Shown here one piece after another: positions 46,845 to 56,967 of a DNA stretch of 64,000 nt (within the stretch, counting starts at the first letter, position 1; each line of letters opens with the position of its first letter). The translations under genes were made by a program, and so were the position numbers. This DNA is from Leptospira bandrabouensis (GTDB lineage: Bacteria > Spirochaetota > Leptospiria > Leptospirales > Leptospiraceae). Below the pieces are notes generated by a model that was given only the letters and a program-made list of their open reading frames with translations, ran no database searches and was not told the origin of the DNA. The stretch covers positions 434,001-498,000 of the forward strand of contig NZ_RQHT01000012.1 of assembly GCF_004770905.1 (NCBI RefSeq). Direction: 5' to 3'.

Positions 46845-47329
46845 GTTATTACGATCAAGTCCAATCCAAAATTGTTCCCTTCGATCAAATTGAATCCAAA
46901 AGAAAGTCACTCGAAGGCAAACGAATTGTTTTTACCAATGGCTGTTTTGATATTTTACATCCTGGCCATGTGAGTTACTTAGCCCAAGCAAGAGACTTAG
47001 GGGATATATTGTGGATTGGCGTGAATGAAGATGCCAGTGTTAGGCGACTGAAAGGCGAATCTCGTCCCATCAATTCTTGTGAAGACCGAATGTTCGTTCT
47101 TGCTGGACTCTTATCTGTGGATTTTGTATCTTCCTTTGCTGAAGATACCCCGCTCGAAATTTTGAAAAAAGTAAAACCATCTGTCCATTCCAAAGGGGGA
47201 GACTACCAAGTGGAAACCCTGCCGGAATACCAAATTTTAAAAGAGATGGGTGCGGATATTCAAATTTTGCCTTTTGTGAGTGGAAAATCCACTACCAAGA
47301 TTTTAGAAAAAGCTAAATCTCCTTCCTAA
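46841..47329 (+). CDS. rfaE2: D-glycero-beta-D-manno-heptose 1-phosphate adenylyltransferase
   Basis: A nucleotidyltransferase with the HxGH motif in TNGCFDILHPGHVSYLAQA (about residues 32-50) and the second motif VSGKSTTKIL near the end. It joins heptose 1-phosphate to ATP, giving ADP-heptose for LPS. The 162 residues match the C-terminal domain of HldE. It is coupled to rfaE1 (ATGA overlap). pyrG follows after 63 bases. Confidence 0.94.
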   Translation: MSYYDQVQSKIVPFDQIESKRKSLEGKRIVFTNGCFDILHPGHVSYLAQARDLGDILWIGVNEDASVRRLKGESRPINSCEDRMFVLAGLLSVDFVSSFAEDTPLEILKKVKPSVHSKGGDYQVETLPEYQILKEMGADIQILPFVSGKSTTKILEKAKSPS

Positions 47330-47382
47330 ACGTATTGATTTTGGACCCAAATCCCGCCAGTCTGTAAAAAACATTCTTTTTT

Positions 47383-47386
47383 GAGG
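47383..47386 (+). promoter_or_regulatory. Ribosome binding site deciding the pyrG start
   Basis: GAGG lies 6 bases before the TTG at 47393. It favours the start giving MSKTRYIF, the usual CTP synthase opening, over the TTG at 47381, which would place the site inside the gene. Confidence 0.6.
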
Positions 47387-47392
47387 TCCATT

Positions 47393-49015
47393 TTGTCCAA
47401 GACCAGATATATTTTTATTACCGGTGGCGTTTCCTCTTCTTTGGGAAAAGGGGTTACCGTGGCAGCTCTCGGTTGTTTGTTAGAAGCCAGAGGTTATACC
47501 GTCTCTTTACAAAAAATGGATCCTTATATCAACATTGACCCAGGTACGATGAGTCCGTACCAACATGGGGAAGTGTATGTGACGGAAGACGGAGCAGAAA
47601 CCGATTTAGATTTAGGATATTACGAAAGATTTACCAAATCCAAATTTTCTAGAAAAAATTCTGTATCCACAGGCCAAATTTATCATGCGGTGATTGAAAG
47701 AGAAAGAAAAGGTGATTATTTAGGAAGAACCGTACAGGTTGTACCACATATCACAAATGAAATTCGAAATCGAATTTATAACCTAACACGCGACCAAGAA
47801 ACAGACTTTGTGATTGTGGAAATCGGGGGAACGGTTGGAGACATTGAGTCGGTTCCATTTCTTGAAGCCATCAGGCAAATGCGTTATGAACATGGTGCAA
47901 ACCAGGTTTTATTTTTACATTTAACTCTTGTTCCGACGATTACGGCTGCTGGGGAAGCAAAAACAAAACCAACCCAACACTCGGTAAAAGAACTCCTTGC
48001 TCTTGGAATCCAACCAGACATTTTAATTTGCCGAATCAATAAACCAATGTCCAAAGAGATGAAAAATAAAATTTCTCTCTTTTGTAACGTAAAAGAACAA
48101 AATGTAATCTCTGCCGTAGATATTGATACTTCGATTTATGAAATTCCTCTCATGTATAGAGAAGACAAATTAGATGAAGTGGTTTTAAACGCACTTGGTA
48201 TGGATCTTCGTAAACTAAATTTTTCCCAGTGGGAAAATATGGTCAAAAAGATTCGAAATACAAAAAAGACCGTAAAAGTAGCGTTAATTGGAAAATACAT
48301 TTCCTTACAAGATGCCTATCGTTCTGTTTATGAATCTCTTGCTCATGGTGGGATTGCCAATGACGTAGAAGTAAACGTTGTTAAAATCAATCCAGAAGAT
48401 ATTGATTCTAAAAATATCAAAGAACTTCTCAAAGGTGTTCATGGAGTTTTGGTTCCTGGAGGATTTGGGGAACGTGGGATTGAAGGAAAAATTGCTGCGA
48501 TTCATTATGCCAGAACCAAACAGATTCCTTTTTTTGGAATTTGTCTTGGGATGCAGTGTGCTGTGATTGAATTTGCAAGAAATGTTCTTGGATATAAAGA
48601 TGCTAACTCAACCGAGTTTAAACCCAATGTAGAATATCCTGTAATTTCTATGATTGAAGAACAAAAAGAAATCGAACGTATGGGTGGAACAATGAGGCTA
48701 GGTGCTTATCCTTGTGTAGTTAAAAAAGGAAGCCTTGCTTATTCCGAATATAAGTCTGAAAGAATTTCTGAAAGACATAGACATAGATTTGAATTCACTT
48801 TGCGTTTCAAAGATGATTTTGAGAAAAAAGGAATGAATCTTACTGGATTTTCGCCTGATGGAAGTTTGGCGGAGATAGTAGAGGTTCCCAACCACCCTTG
48901 GTTTGTTGGTGTGCAGTTCCATCCTGAATTTCAATCCAAACCGACGGACCCACATCCACTTTTTGCCGGATTTATACGTGCGGCATCCAAACTAGCTAAA
49001 AAAACGGAGGATTAA
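47393..49015 (+). CDS. pyrG: CTP synthase
   Basis: PyrG makes CTP from UTP, ATP and glutamine. The synthase domain opens with SKTRYIFITGGVSSSLGKG and has MDPYINIDPGTMSPYQHGEV and EIGGTVGDIES; the glutamine amidotransferase domain has the nucleophile in FFGICLGMQCAV (about residues 382-393) and VQFHPEFQS. The 540-residue length is standard. kdsA needs CTP-linked chemistry downstream (CMP-Kdo), and it follows one base after this stop. The TTG start is fixed by GAGG. Confidence 0.96.
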   Translation: MSKTRYIFITGGVSSSLGKGVTVAALGCLLEARGYTVSLQKMDPYINIDPGTMSPYQHGEVYVTEDGAETDLDLGYYERFTKSKFSRKNSVSTGQIYHAVIERERKGDYLGRTVQVVPHITNEIRNRIYNLTRDQETDFVIVEIGGTVGDIESVPFLEAIRQMRYEHGANQVLFLHLTLVPTITAAGEAKTKPTQHSVKELLALGIQPDILICRINKPMSKEMKNKISLFCNVKEQNVISAVDIDTSIYEIPLMYREDKLDEVVLNALGMDLRKLNFSQWENMVKKIRNTKKTVKVALIGKYISLQDAYRSVYESLAHGGIANDVEVNVVKINPEDIDSKNIKELLKGVHGVLVPGGFGERGIEGKIAAIHYARTKQIPFFGICLGMQCAVIEFARNVLGYKDANSTEFKPNVEYPVISMIEEQKEIERMGGTMRLGAYPCVVKKGSLAYSEYKSERISERHRHRFEFTLRFKDDFEKKGMNLTGFSPDGSLAEIVEVPNHPWFVGVQFHPEFQSKPTDPHPLFAGFIRAASKLAKKTED

Positions 49016-49016
49016 G

Positions 49017-49862
49017 ATGTACGATTTAATTGAAGAAAGAGAATTTTTCGGTAAAAAAATCGGGGGTCGAAATCCCTTCTTTTTAATTTCCGGACCATGT
49101 GTGATGGAAAACAAAGACTTACTCGACAGAGTTTGTGGAGAGATGAAAGCCATTTGTGATGATTTAGGAATTGTTTATATTTTTAAGTCTTCGTTTGATA
49201 AAGCTAACAGGTCTTCTATTAATTCTTATAGAGGACCTGGTTTGGAAGAAGGAAGAAAACTCCTAGATTTTATCAAAAACAAATACAATGTACCTGTCCT
49301 CACAGACATTCATGAAACCATCCAAGTGGATCCTTTAAAAGAGACTGTTGATATTTTTCAAATTCCAGCTTTCCTTAGCCGCCAAACTGATCTCATTGCA
49401 AAAGCAGCAGAAACGGGAAAATGGGTGAATGTCAAAAAAGGCCAGTTTATGGCACCGGATGACACCCGTCATATCAAAACAAAAATTCAAGAGTCTGGAT
49501 CTGAAAAGTATATGGTGACCGAAAGAGGAGCCAGTTTCGGTTATGGTAACTTGGTGTTTGATTTACGTGGGATTCCCATGATGCACAAACATGGAATTCC
49601 GATTGTATTTGATGGAACTCACTCGGCACAACTTCCTGGAGCGGCAGGAAATATCACGGGCGGTTTACGAGAATTTATTCCTCATATGATGAGAGGAGCC
49701 GTTTCAGTAGGTGTGGAAGGACTTTTTATGGAAGTACATCCTGACCCAGAAAAGGCACTTTCTGATGCCACCACTCAGTTCCCACTAGCAAAAGCCAAAA
49801 ACCTTTTAACACAACTACTCGAACTCGATCGTTTAGTTAAAACCAAATTTTTAGAGGCCTGA
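49017..49862 (+). CDS. kdsA: 3-deoxy-8-phosphooctulonate synthase
   Basis: KdsA condenses phosphoenolpyruvate with arabinose 5-phosphate to Kdo 8-phosphate, the first committed step to the inner LPS sugar. The 281-residue protein has FFLISGPCVMEN, FKSSFDKANRSSINSYRGPG, KKGQFMAPDD, VTERGASFGYGNLV and FDGTHSAQLPG. Translation follows pyrG with GGAGGA before the ATG. It leads into lptC, so Kdo synthesis and LPS export sit in one transcript. Confidence 0.95.
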   Translation: MYDLIEEREFFGKKIGGRNPFFLISGPCVMENKDLLDRVCGEMKAICDDLGIVYIFKSSFDKANRSSINSYRGPGLEEGRKLLDFIKNKYNVPVLTDIHETIQVDPLKETVDIFQIPAFLSRQTDLIAKAAETGKWVNVKKGQFMAPDDTRHIKTKIQESGSEKYMVTERGASFGYGNLVFDLRGIPMMHKHGIPIVFDGTHSAQLPGAAGNITGGLREFIPHMMRGAVSVGVEGLFMEVHPDPEKALSDATTQFPLAKAKNLLTQLLELDRLVKTKFLEA

Positions 49863-49872
49863 AGTTTCCTTT

Positions 49873-50418
49873 ATGATGCGAAGGATGATGATTCCTATTT
49901 TTGTTTTGGCAATGGTTCATTGCAAAGATAAGGAATACCTTCGCATTGAAGTGGAAAAGGAATCTGGTTCCATGATCTCTATGAGAAATTTTTCTCGTGC
50001 TTCTTATAAAGATTCAGGTGAGTTAGAATGGAAATTAAAAGGTGCTGAATCTTATATATTTCCAAAGGAAAATAAAACTATTGTTTATGGTTTTGAGTTT
50101 AAACAGTTTGAAAAAGGGAATGTGACTTCTGCGATGACAGGAGATCGCGGAGAAATCAATCATTCTACAAAAACAGTAGTTTTAAACGGAAAAGTTAAAT
50201 TAAAAACAAACGATGGTAAATACATCGAATCAGAATCTTTGACTTACAATTTAGATGAAAAAACCTTATCTTCGGAAGATGATGTATTAGTATATTCTGA
50301 TGGAACTACCATTCGTGGAAAAGGATTAAGAGCTGATAAAAGTTTGAATAAGTTTACCATCATCCAACCGAAAGCGGTCACGGTTGGTGGAAGTAATCCT
50401 TTAAAGGATAAACCATGA
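49873..50418 (+). CDS. lptC: LPS export protein LptC
   Basis: A 181-residue protein with a short N-terminal hydrophobic segment ending in a possible lipobox (MIPIFVLAMVHC) and a beta-jellyroll-type periplasmic domain. LEWKLKGAESYIFPKE, YGFEFKQFEKGNVTSAMTGD and LTYNLDEKTLSSEDDVLVYS give the LptC pattern. In Escherichia coli LptC has a membrane helix; here it may be lipid-anchored. It overlaps lptA by four bases. Confidence 0.85.
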   Translation: MMRRMMIPIFVLAMVHCKDKEYLRIEVEKESGSMISMRNFSRASYKDSGELEWKLKGAESYIFPKENKTIVYGFEFKQFEKGNVTSAMTGDRGEINHSTKTVVLNGKVKLKTNDGKYIESESLTYNLDEKTLSSEDDVLVYSDGTTIRGKGLRADKSLNKFTIIQPKAVTVGGSNPLKDKP

Positions 50419-51752
50419 AAAAACTAATTTTACTTTTTGTTTTTTCATATTCTTTTCTAAACGCCAATCCTTCTCCTATTCCTTTGTTATTTGGATCGGA
50501 AGATTTTTTGAAAAAGGAAGATTCTATCTTTTCTCCAGAGAAAAAAAAAGAAACCAAAGATAAAATACCTGTGATGTGGGGAGGAAGTAGCCTTACCCAA
50601 GAAGAGAGAACCATCAATGGAATTCCCATGAAAGTTTTTATTCTCGGTGGTGGTGCTTATATCATGCATAAAAACATAAAACTCAGTGCTCGCGAAATTG
50701 AAATCATTGGGGAAGACGCTCTTGTTGGAAACTTAAAAGGCCAAGTCATTGTAGAAGACTTTCAAAACGGGGTTACCTTAACTGCATCCAAAGGGATTTA
50801 TAATAAAATGGCAGGGACGGTGAGCCTTGAGAATCACCCGGTTCTTTTGCAAAAAAAAGATGGGAAGGTTGTTAGAATCCAGTGCGAATCCATCGTTAGG
50901 TATTTGGAAGAAGCCAAAACAAATTTAGCCGGGAAGGTCGTGGTAACTTCAGATGAATTTCAAGTATTTGGGGAAGATGCAATCTTTTCAGAAAAAGACG
51001 ATAGGATGGATCTATCGGGTGAACCATTTCTTTTTTCAGAAAATCGTTTTTTAATTGGTCAAACCTTAACTTACTTTGTAAAAGAAGGAAGCATCCAACT
51101 AGAAGGTGATGCCACAATCTACCAAGTATCGTATGAAAACAAAAAAGATAAAGAAAAGGATACAAGCTCTAAAGAACGTGTAGTCACCCTCTTTACTGGG
51201 AAAACATTAACCCATCAGAATAAAGGCAAAGAAACAGTCACTTCTATGAACGGGGATGCCTTTATGTATAGAAAAACTTCTGAGTTTCGAGCTAACACTT
51301 TAGAAAGCAGACGTAATAATAAAGATATCAAAGCTACAGGGAATGTAAGTTATTTAGATAAAGAAAATGGATATCGTATGGAGGGAGGGCTTTTGTCTTA
51401 CGATAAAGATAAAGGTTATTCTTATTTAACGGAAAATCCACGTATCGTTTTTTTAGATAAAAAAGAACTGAATGAAAAAGGGCAGCTAACAGCGGTTTTT
51501 CTGGAAAGGTTTGATGAACGATTTGAAACTGTGGCTCGGGGTGATGTTCAGGTGGAAACCCAATCAGCAACCGCAACTGGCGAGTTTGCAACTTATTATG
51601 AAAAAAAAGATGAATTGGTTTTGGAAGGAAATCCAACTTTGGTTAAGGACAGCACTAAGGTTTCGGCAGGAAAAATCATTCTCTTTCCAAAATCTGATAG
51701 AGCCTATCTGACAGATGGACTCAAGGTAATACCGAATGGCGAAAAAAAGTAA
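50415..51752 (+). CDS. lptA: LptA/OstA-type LPS transport protein (long form)
   Basis: A signal peptide ([18 protein letters not shown]) is followed by repeated OstA-like strands: ITGGAYIMH-type ([20 protein letters not shown]), [48 protein letters not shown] and [20 protein letters not shown]. At 445 residues it is more than twice the length of E. coli LptA (about 185), suggesting a longer periplasmic bridge. It is placed exactly between lptC and lptB, overlapping both. Confidence 0.88.
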   Translation: MKKLILLFVFSYSFLNANPSPIPLLFGSEDFLKKEDSIFSPEKKKETKDKIPVMWGGSSLTQEERTINGIPMKVFILGGGAYIMHKNIKLSAREIEIIGEDALVGNLKGQVIVEDFQNGVTLTASKGIYNKMAGTVSLENHPVLLQKKDGKVVRIQCESIVRYLEEAKTNLAGKVVVTSDEFQVFGEDAIFSEKDDRMDLSGEPFLFSENRFLIGQTLTYFVKEGSIQLEGDATIYQVSYENKKDKEKDTSSKERVVTLFTGKTLTHQNKGKETVTSMNGDAFMYRKTSEFRANTLESRRNNKDIKATGNVSYLDKENGYRMEGGLLSYDKDKGYSYLTENPRIVFLDKKELNEKGQLTAVFLERFDERFETVARGDVQVETQSATATGEFATYYEKKDELVLEGNPTLVKDSTKVSAGKIILFPKSDRAYLTDGLKVIPNGEKK

Positions 51753-52509
51753 ACCGCAATCAGTAGAAAATGAAATGGATCCGAATGTAAAAACATTCCG
51801 GATGGAAAATTTAGTAAAAATTTATAACAAACGCAAAGTAGTCGATGGTGTTAGTTTTTATATAAGAAAGGGCGAAATTGTAGGTCTCCTTGGTCCCAAT
51901 GGAGCCGGAAAAACAACAAGTTTTTATATGAGTGTTGGTTTTGTCACACCAGATGAAGGTCATGTTTTTATCGATAACGAAGATCTGACAAAAGCTCCCA
52001 TGCATATCCGGGCAAGAATGGGTGTAGGATATTTGGCACAGGAAGCAAGTATCTTTCGTAAACTTACTGTTGCCGAAAATTTAGAGGCCATTCTAGAAAC
52101 CATGAACCTTCCTGGAGATGAGATCATTCGTCGCAGGGATGAACTTCTTATGGAGTTACAGATCATGCGAGTGGCAAACCAAAAAGGGTACACATTGTCC
52201 GGTGGAGAAAGAAGACGTTGTGAAATTGCACGGGCCCTCGTCACCAATCCGGATTTTATTCTTTTGGATGAACCATTTGCGGGTGTAGACCCCATTGCGG
52301 TTAAAGACATTCAAAATGTAATCCAATCCTTAAAGGAACGGGGACTGGGAATTTTGATTACTGACCACAACGTAAGAGAAACCTTAAAAATTACTGACAG
52401 AGCTTACATCATGTATAGTGGACGGATTTTGATTTCGGGAACTGCTGATGATTTAATCAACGATCCAGAAACAAGACGAATTTATTTGGGTGAGGATTTT
52501 AAACTCTAA
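51736..52509 (+). CDS. lptB: LPS export ABC ATPase LptB
   Basis: The ATPase of the LPS extractor. Motifs in order: [19 protein letters not shown], Walker [18 protein letters not shown]-loop [18 protein letters not shown] (typical of LptB), signature [15 protein letters not shown], Walker [17 protein letters not shown] and [11 protein letters not shown]. The 257-residue size is usual. It overlaps lptA by 17 bases, and the rpoN ATG begins at the next base after its stop. Confidence 0.96.
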   Translation: MAKKSKPQSVENEMDPNVKTFRMENLVKIYNKRKVVDGVSFYIRKGEIVGLLGPNGAGKTTSFYMSVGFVTPDEGHVFIDNEDLTKAPMHIRARMGVGYLAQEASIFRKLTVAENLEAILETMNLPGDEIIRRRDELLMELQIMRVANQKGYTLSGGERRRCEIARALVTNPDFILLDEPFAGVDPIAVKDIQNVIQSLKERGLGILITDHNVRETLKITDRAYIMYSGRILISGTADDLINDPETRRIYLGEDFKL

Positions 52510-53931
52510 ATGAAACTCGGGGCTTCACTTACACATCGCCAAACGCAGAAATTAGTGATGACCCAGGACTTACGTCAGTCCATAGAACTTTTGTCTTTAT
52601 CTACCTTAGAACTTTCTGATAAAATTCAAAATGAATTATTGGAAAACCCTCTCTTAGATGAAATGGGTACCGATGAAAAAACAAAGATGCCCGAACTTTT
52701 TTCTATCGATGAGGTAAAACGTTTAGAAAAATTAAATCACGAAAAAAGCACAGATGTCAATTGGCAAGATTCTTATTCCTTAGAAGGCCCCCGTTCTTAT
52801 GACACGGAAGCGAGTGACAGAAACCAAAAATACATAGAATCATCCACTCGCGGGGAAACCTTAGAAGAACATCTGCTGAGTCAATTGAGAATGATCAAAC
52901 TAACTAAGTTGGAATTCGAAATTGGGGAAGTCCTCATTAGTATGATCGATGATAAGGGTTTTATTACCGATGATTTGAGTTTGGTTTCAAAAGAAATGGG
53001 ATTTCCAGAATCAAAAGTTAGGCGAGTATTGCAGGTAATCAATGAACTTGATCCCATTGGGATTGGAGCTCGTGATATGCAAGAAACCTTACTCATCCAA
53101 GGAAAAATTCTTTTTCCAGATAATACACTTTTGCACCAATTGATTGGAGAATTTCTCTCGGACTTAGAGAAGGTAGATTATAAAAAAATTGCTAAAAACC
53201 TTAAGATTACCGAAGAAGAAATCCTTACCTTAGCAAGGCTCATTAAAAAATTGGAGCCCTATCCGGCGACAACCTACCAAGGTAGAAAAATTGATTATGT
53301 TGTAGCCGATGTTGTTGTGAAAGAAGTTGGAAATGAGTTTAATATTTTTATAAACGATGAATGGTTACCTAAATTAACCATCCAAGAAGAATACCGCGAA
53401 CTTTTAAATCATAAACTCCCACCCAAAGAAAAAGAGTATTTTCAATCGAAATTTAGTTCAGCCCAGTGGCTCATTCGTTCCATTCAACAAAGAAGGCAAA
53501 CTTTACAAAGAGTCGTAAGTTGTATCATTGATTTTCAAGTAGATTTTTTTCGCGGTGGGATTGGGTTTATCAAACCGCTTACTTTAAAAGAAGTGGCTGA
53601 AAAATTAAATTTACATGAATCTACTATTTCTCGCATAACAACGAATAAATATATTCAAACCACATGGGGAATATTTGAACTCAAATGGTTTTTTTCTTCT
53701 GGAGTTAAGTCGGCAGAAGGCGGAAAGGAAAGTTCGAAAAAAATTCATGAGATCATTCGTAATTTGGTAAAAGATGAGGATGAAAACAATCCTTTGTCTG
53801 ACCAAGATATCGTTGAACTTATGGAAAAAAAAGGAATTGAAATTGCTCGTCGGACAGTCGCAAAGTATAGAAAAGTCTTAAGAATTCTACCTTCGAATGA
53901 AAGAAAGCGGATTAGTTCTCTAAAGGGGTAA
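52510..53931 (+). CDS. rpoN: RNA polymerase sigma-54 factor
   Basis: Sigma-54 needs an AAA+ activator to open promoters. The glutamine-rich region I (LTHRQTQKLVMTQDLRQSIE), the core-binding middle (about 120-310) and the C-terminal DNA-binding parts are present: a helix-turn-helix (TLKEVAEKLNLHESTISRIT) and the RpoN box ARRTVAKYR near 453. The 473-residue protein is full length. It starts at the base after lptB and is followed by hprK behind AAAGGGG. Confidence 0.95.
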   Translation: MKLGASLTHRQTQKLVMTQDLRQSIELLSLSTLELSDKIQNELLENPLLDEMGTDEKTKMPELFSIDEVKRLEKLNHEKSTDVNWQDSYSLEGPRSYDTEASDRNQKYIESSTRGETLEEHLLSQLRMIKLTKLEFEIGEVLISMIDDKGFITDDLSLVSKEMGFPESKVRRVLQVINELDPIGIGARDMQETLLIQGKILFPDNTLLHQLIGEFLSDLEKVDYKKIAKNLKITEEEILTLARLIKKLEPYPATTYQGRKIDYVVADVVVKEVGNEFNIFINDEWLPKLTIQEEYRELLNHKLPPKEKEYFQSKFSSAQWLIRSIQQRRQTLQRVVSCIIDFQVDFFRGGIGFIKPLTLKEVAEKLNLHESTISRITTNKYIQTTWGIFELKWFFSSGVKSAEGGKESSKKIHEIIRNLVKDEDENNPLSDQDIVELMEKKGIEIARRTVAKYRKVLRILPSNERKRISSLKG

Positions 53932-53935
53932 ACCT

Positions 53936-54904
53936 ATGCCAGTTCCTGGGATCACTGTTGACACAATTTTAAAAGATCATGAAGATCTCCAACTGGTTTT
54001 GATCACTGGTGAAGCAGGGCTCACCAATCGTATCAACAATGCGGAAATCAACCGACCCGGATTATCGCTGACTGGTTTTTTTGATTTTTTTGCCAATGAT
54101 CGGATTCAGATTTTAGGTAAGGGAGAATGGGCCTACTTAAACTCATTACCAGAAGACAAACTCCAAGAAATTACTGATAAATTTTTTGAGTTCCATTTGA
54201 ACTGTATCATCTACACACACGGGAATGAACCGCAGAAACCTTTTGTTGAAAGAGCAAAAGCAAAAGGAATTCCTCTTTTTAAAACAGAAATTGCCACACA
54301 TAGATTCATCACTCTGATCTCCCAAATTTTGGACCGGGCTCTCGCACCACGTACGATGCGTCATGGTGTTCTCATTGAGGTATTTGGAATCGGAACCTTA
54401 CTTACGGGGCGATCTGGTGTTGGGAAAAGTGAAACCGCCCTGGAACTCATCGAACGGGGTCATAGACTTGTTGCCGATGATATGGTGGAAATTCGTCGTT
54501 TAAGTGAAAGTTATTTGATTGGGTCCTGTTCTGATTTACTTCGTCATCATATGGAAATTAGGGGACTTGGAATTTTAAACATCAAAGATTTGTTTGGTGT
54601 AGGTTCTGTAAGAGATCATAAACTCATTGAACTCATAATCAATTTAAAAGAATGGGAAGAACAAACGGCAGGAGAATATGAAAGGACTGGAATCGAACAA
54701 AGTATGGAAGAGATTCTGGGTGTTTCCGTTCCTTATATTGAAATCCCAGTGAAACCCGGAAGAAATATTCCTATCATTGTGGAAACAGCAGCTATGAACC
54801 AACGTTTGCGTAAAATGGGGAAAAATAGTGCGAAAGAATTTTCGAATAAACTAAATACATATATCCAACAGAGTACCATTGAAACAAATCCAATTAAAGA
54901 TTAA
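53936..54904 (+). CDS. hprK: HPr kinase/phosphorylase
   Basis: HprK adds or removes phosphate on Ser-46 of HPr. The Walker A GRSGVGKSETALELIERGH (about residues 156-174), the ADD motif after it and the signature EIRGLGILNIKDLFGVGSVR are intact; the N-terminal domain starts with ITVDTILKDHEDLQLVLITG. The 322-residue size is usual. The gene is flanked by rpoN and ptsH, giving kinase and target side by side, and overlaps ptsH by 26 bases. Confidence 0.95.
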   Translation: MPVPGITVDTILKDHEDLQLVLITGEAGLTNRINNAEINRPGLSLTGFFDFFANDRIQILGKGEWAYLNSLPEDKLQEITDKFFEFHLNCIIYTHGNEPQKPFVERAKAKGIPLFKTEIATHRFITLISQILDRALAPRTMRHGVLIEVFGIGTLLTGRSGVGKSETALELIERGHRLVADDMVEIRRLSESYLIGSCSDLLRHHMEIRGLGILNIKDLFGVGSVRDHKLIELIINLKEWEEQTAGEYERTGIEQSMEEILGVSVPYIEIPVKPGRNIPIIVETAAMNQRLRKMGKNSAKEFSNKLNTYIQQSTIETNPIKD

Positions 54905-55154
54905 AGAAGACAGTAGTGGACTTCATGCAAGGCCTGCTTCCTTGTTTGTAAAGATGGCAGCAAGTTTTCCTTGCGAGATCTTTGTTGTCAAAGATGATAT
55001 TGAAGTCAACGGAAAGTCGATTATGGGGCTTATGATGTTAGCCTTGGGGCCTGGATCGATTTTTTCTGTAAAAGCGGATGGGAAAGGAGAAGAGGAGGCA
55101 CTTCTTGCTTTAGAAGCTTTGGTTGAAAGAAACTTCGAAACTAATGCCAATTAA
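54879..55154 (+). CDS. ptsH: HPr-like phosphocarrier protein
   Basis: A 91-residue HPr fold: the phosphorylated histidine is in SGLHARPASLFV (about residue 16) and the regulatory serine in VNGKSIMGLMMLALGPGS (about residue 48), the site of HprK. No EI or EIIA gene is in the window, so it may serve regulation instead of sugar uptake. The start is TTG inside hprK with a weak ribosome site. The ntrY gene starts inside its last codons. Confidence 0.92.
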   Translation: MKQIQLKIKEDSSGLHARPASLFVKMAASFPCEIFVVKDDIEVNGKSIMGLMMLALGPGSIFSVKADGKGEEEALLALEALVERNFETNAN

Positions 55155-56967
55155 ATTTTATAAGTTTTTCCCCCGTTTGTCGGATGAAAACCGCTATTAC
55201 TTACGAGATATATTTATATTTTTTCTAACTATAGCAATATCTGTCGGTTTTTCTGAGTTGGTATTTTTTCGAAAGGAAGAAGATATCTCTTTTTTCTCCA
55301 AACTAGACACCTATTTATTCATCCTTATTCCATTTTTTATCCTTTCCCTTATATTAAGTTATGTTTATAGGAATCGCCGTAATAGAGAAACGGGAAAAAT
55401 TAGAAGTTCAATTCGTTACCGACTAACTCTTGCTTTTTTATTTGTGGCTCTAGTTCCTTCTTTACCAATTTTTATTTTGTCTTCAAATCTTACAGGACGA
55501 CTCATTGAAGGTTTTTATAGAGTTGATATATCTAATGCTCTTCGTTCTGCTAATTTAATCATACAAAATGAAGAAAAAAATATTGAATCTGAGTTTTTAA
55601 AAAAAGTAAATATTCTACGATCAAGGTTAGAAGGTAAAGAAAACGATGGGTATTCTGTATTTCAAAAAGGGATAGAAAACGGAATTCTTGAAAAAAATGA
55701 ATACTACTTTGGATATGTAGAATCTAACAAACTCAGGTTTGAGTCAAGGGGACTATTTCGTAGTATCGAAAAACTTGAGTTTTTAGATACAAAATATAAA
55801 GGTATTTTTGTGAGTAGGCTTTATCTTCGGGATAGAGCCTATATACTTTCTAAATTCTATTTAAAAGATGGAGTCGAGGTTTATATAGGTCAGCGAATCC
55901 ACCAAGGAATGGAGGCAGATGTACAAAATATAGTAAATGCAACATCCACTTATGAAAAAGTGAGCCTTTGGAAAGAAAAAATACCGTTCAGTGTTCGCAT
56001 TACTATTGCTACGTTTTCTGCGGCAATGTTTCTGATTGCCATACTATTTTCATTTTTGTTTGCTCGTAGGATTTCCAAACCTATTATTAATTTAGCGAAT
56101 GCAACAAAAAAAGTTTCTCTGGGTGAATCCGACATTCGTTTGGAAAAAACAGAAGAAGGGGAGATGGGGATCCTCATTGATAGTTTTAATCAAATGGTCA
56201 GTGATTTAAATGCAAAATCGGAAGAACTAATGCATACCCAAAGGATTGCTGCTTGGAAAGAAGTGGCACAGAGAATGGCCCATGAAATTAAAAATCCCCT
56301 AACCCCCATTCAACTTTCAGCACAAAGAATTCAAAGAAAGTTTCAAAATCCAAAGTCTGTCAATTTAGAATCGGTTATTTTTGATGCTACAGAAACTATC
56401 ATTGGACAAGTGAGGGTTTTGGAACATCTTGTAAAAGAGTTTAGTGAATTTGCACGGATGCCAGTTCCTGTGCTTATCAACCAAAACCTAAATCCAATTT
56501 TAGAAGAAGCAGTGGCCTTATTTAAAGATACCACCGATATAGAATTTGAATTAAAATTGGCTGAAAATTTACCGGAAGTATTTCTCGATAAACGACTGTT
56601 TCTTGGTGTGATTAATAACTTGATAAAAAATGCAGTTGAGGCTATCCAGTCAGCAGAAAATCCCAAAGAGGAAATGGATATTCTAAGTCTCAAACGTAAA
56701 AAAATTCGAATCATGTCTAAATTACAGAAGAAAGCTCTTCGCAAATCCATTGTCATTGAAATTGATGATTCTGGTCCTGGTTTGAAACAAGAATGGAAGG
56801 ATAAAGTATTTGAACCGTATTTCTCTACTAAGGAAAACCATGGTTCAGGAATTGGCCTTGCGATTGTTCAAAAAACTATCATAGATCATCATGGACATAT
56901 AATTGTCGAGGATTCGAAGTTAGGTGGTTGTAAGTTTCGGATTGAACTTCCTTTGGATAACCAATAA
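55144..56967 (+). CDS. ntrY: NtrY-like membrane histidine kinase
   Basis: The 607-residue kinase has N-terminal helices (about 20-38, 58-73 and 101-120), an extracytoplasmic domain, a helix near 285-307, HAMP (RRISKPIINLANATKKVSLG), and HisKA/HATPase parts. The phospho-His is in RMAHEIKNPLTPIQLSA. ATP-lid motifs include NLIKNAVEAI, DDSGPGLKQEW and GSGIGLAIVQKTI. This layout is NtrY. I use the ATG at 55144 instead of the TTG at 55123. It is followed directly by ntrX (overlapping base). Confidence 0.9.
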   Translation: MPIKFYKFFPRLSDENRYYLRDIFIFFLTIAISVGFSELVFFRKEEDISFFSKLDTYLFILIPFFILSLILSYVYRNRRNRETGKIRSSIRYRLTLAFLFVALVPSLPIFILSSNLTGRLIEGFYRVDISNALRSANLIIQNEEKNIESEFLKKVNILRSRLEGKENDGYSVFQKGIENGILEKNEYYFGYVESNKLRFESRGLFRSIEKLEFLDTKYKGIFVSRLYLRDRAYILSKFYLKDGVEVYIGQRIHQGMEADVQNIVNATSTYEKVSLWKEKIPFSVRITIATFSAAMFLIAILFSFLFARRISKPIINLANATKKVSLGESDIRLEKTEEGEMGILIDSFNQMVSDLNAKSEELMHTQRIAAWKEVAQRMAHEIKNPLTPIQLSAQRIQRKFQNPKSVNLESVIFDATETIIGQVRVLEHLVKEFSEFARMPVPVLINQNLNPILEEAVALFKDTTDIEFELKLAENLPEVFLDKRLFLGVINNLIKNAVEAIQSAENPKEEMDILSLKRKKIRIMSKLQKKALRKSIVIEIDDSGPGLKQEWKDKVFEPYFSTKENHGSGIGLAIVQKTIIDHHGHIIVEDSKLGGCKFRIELPLDNQ

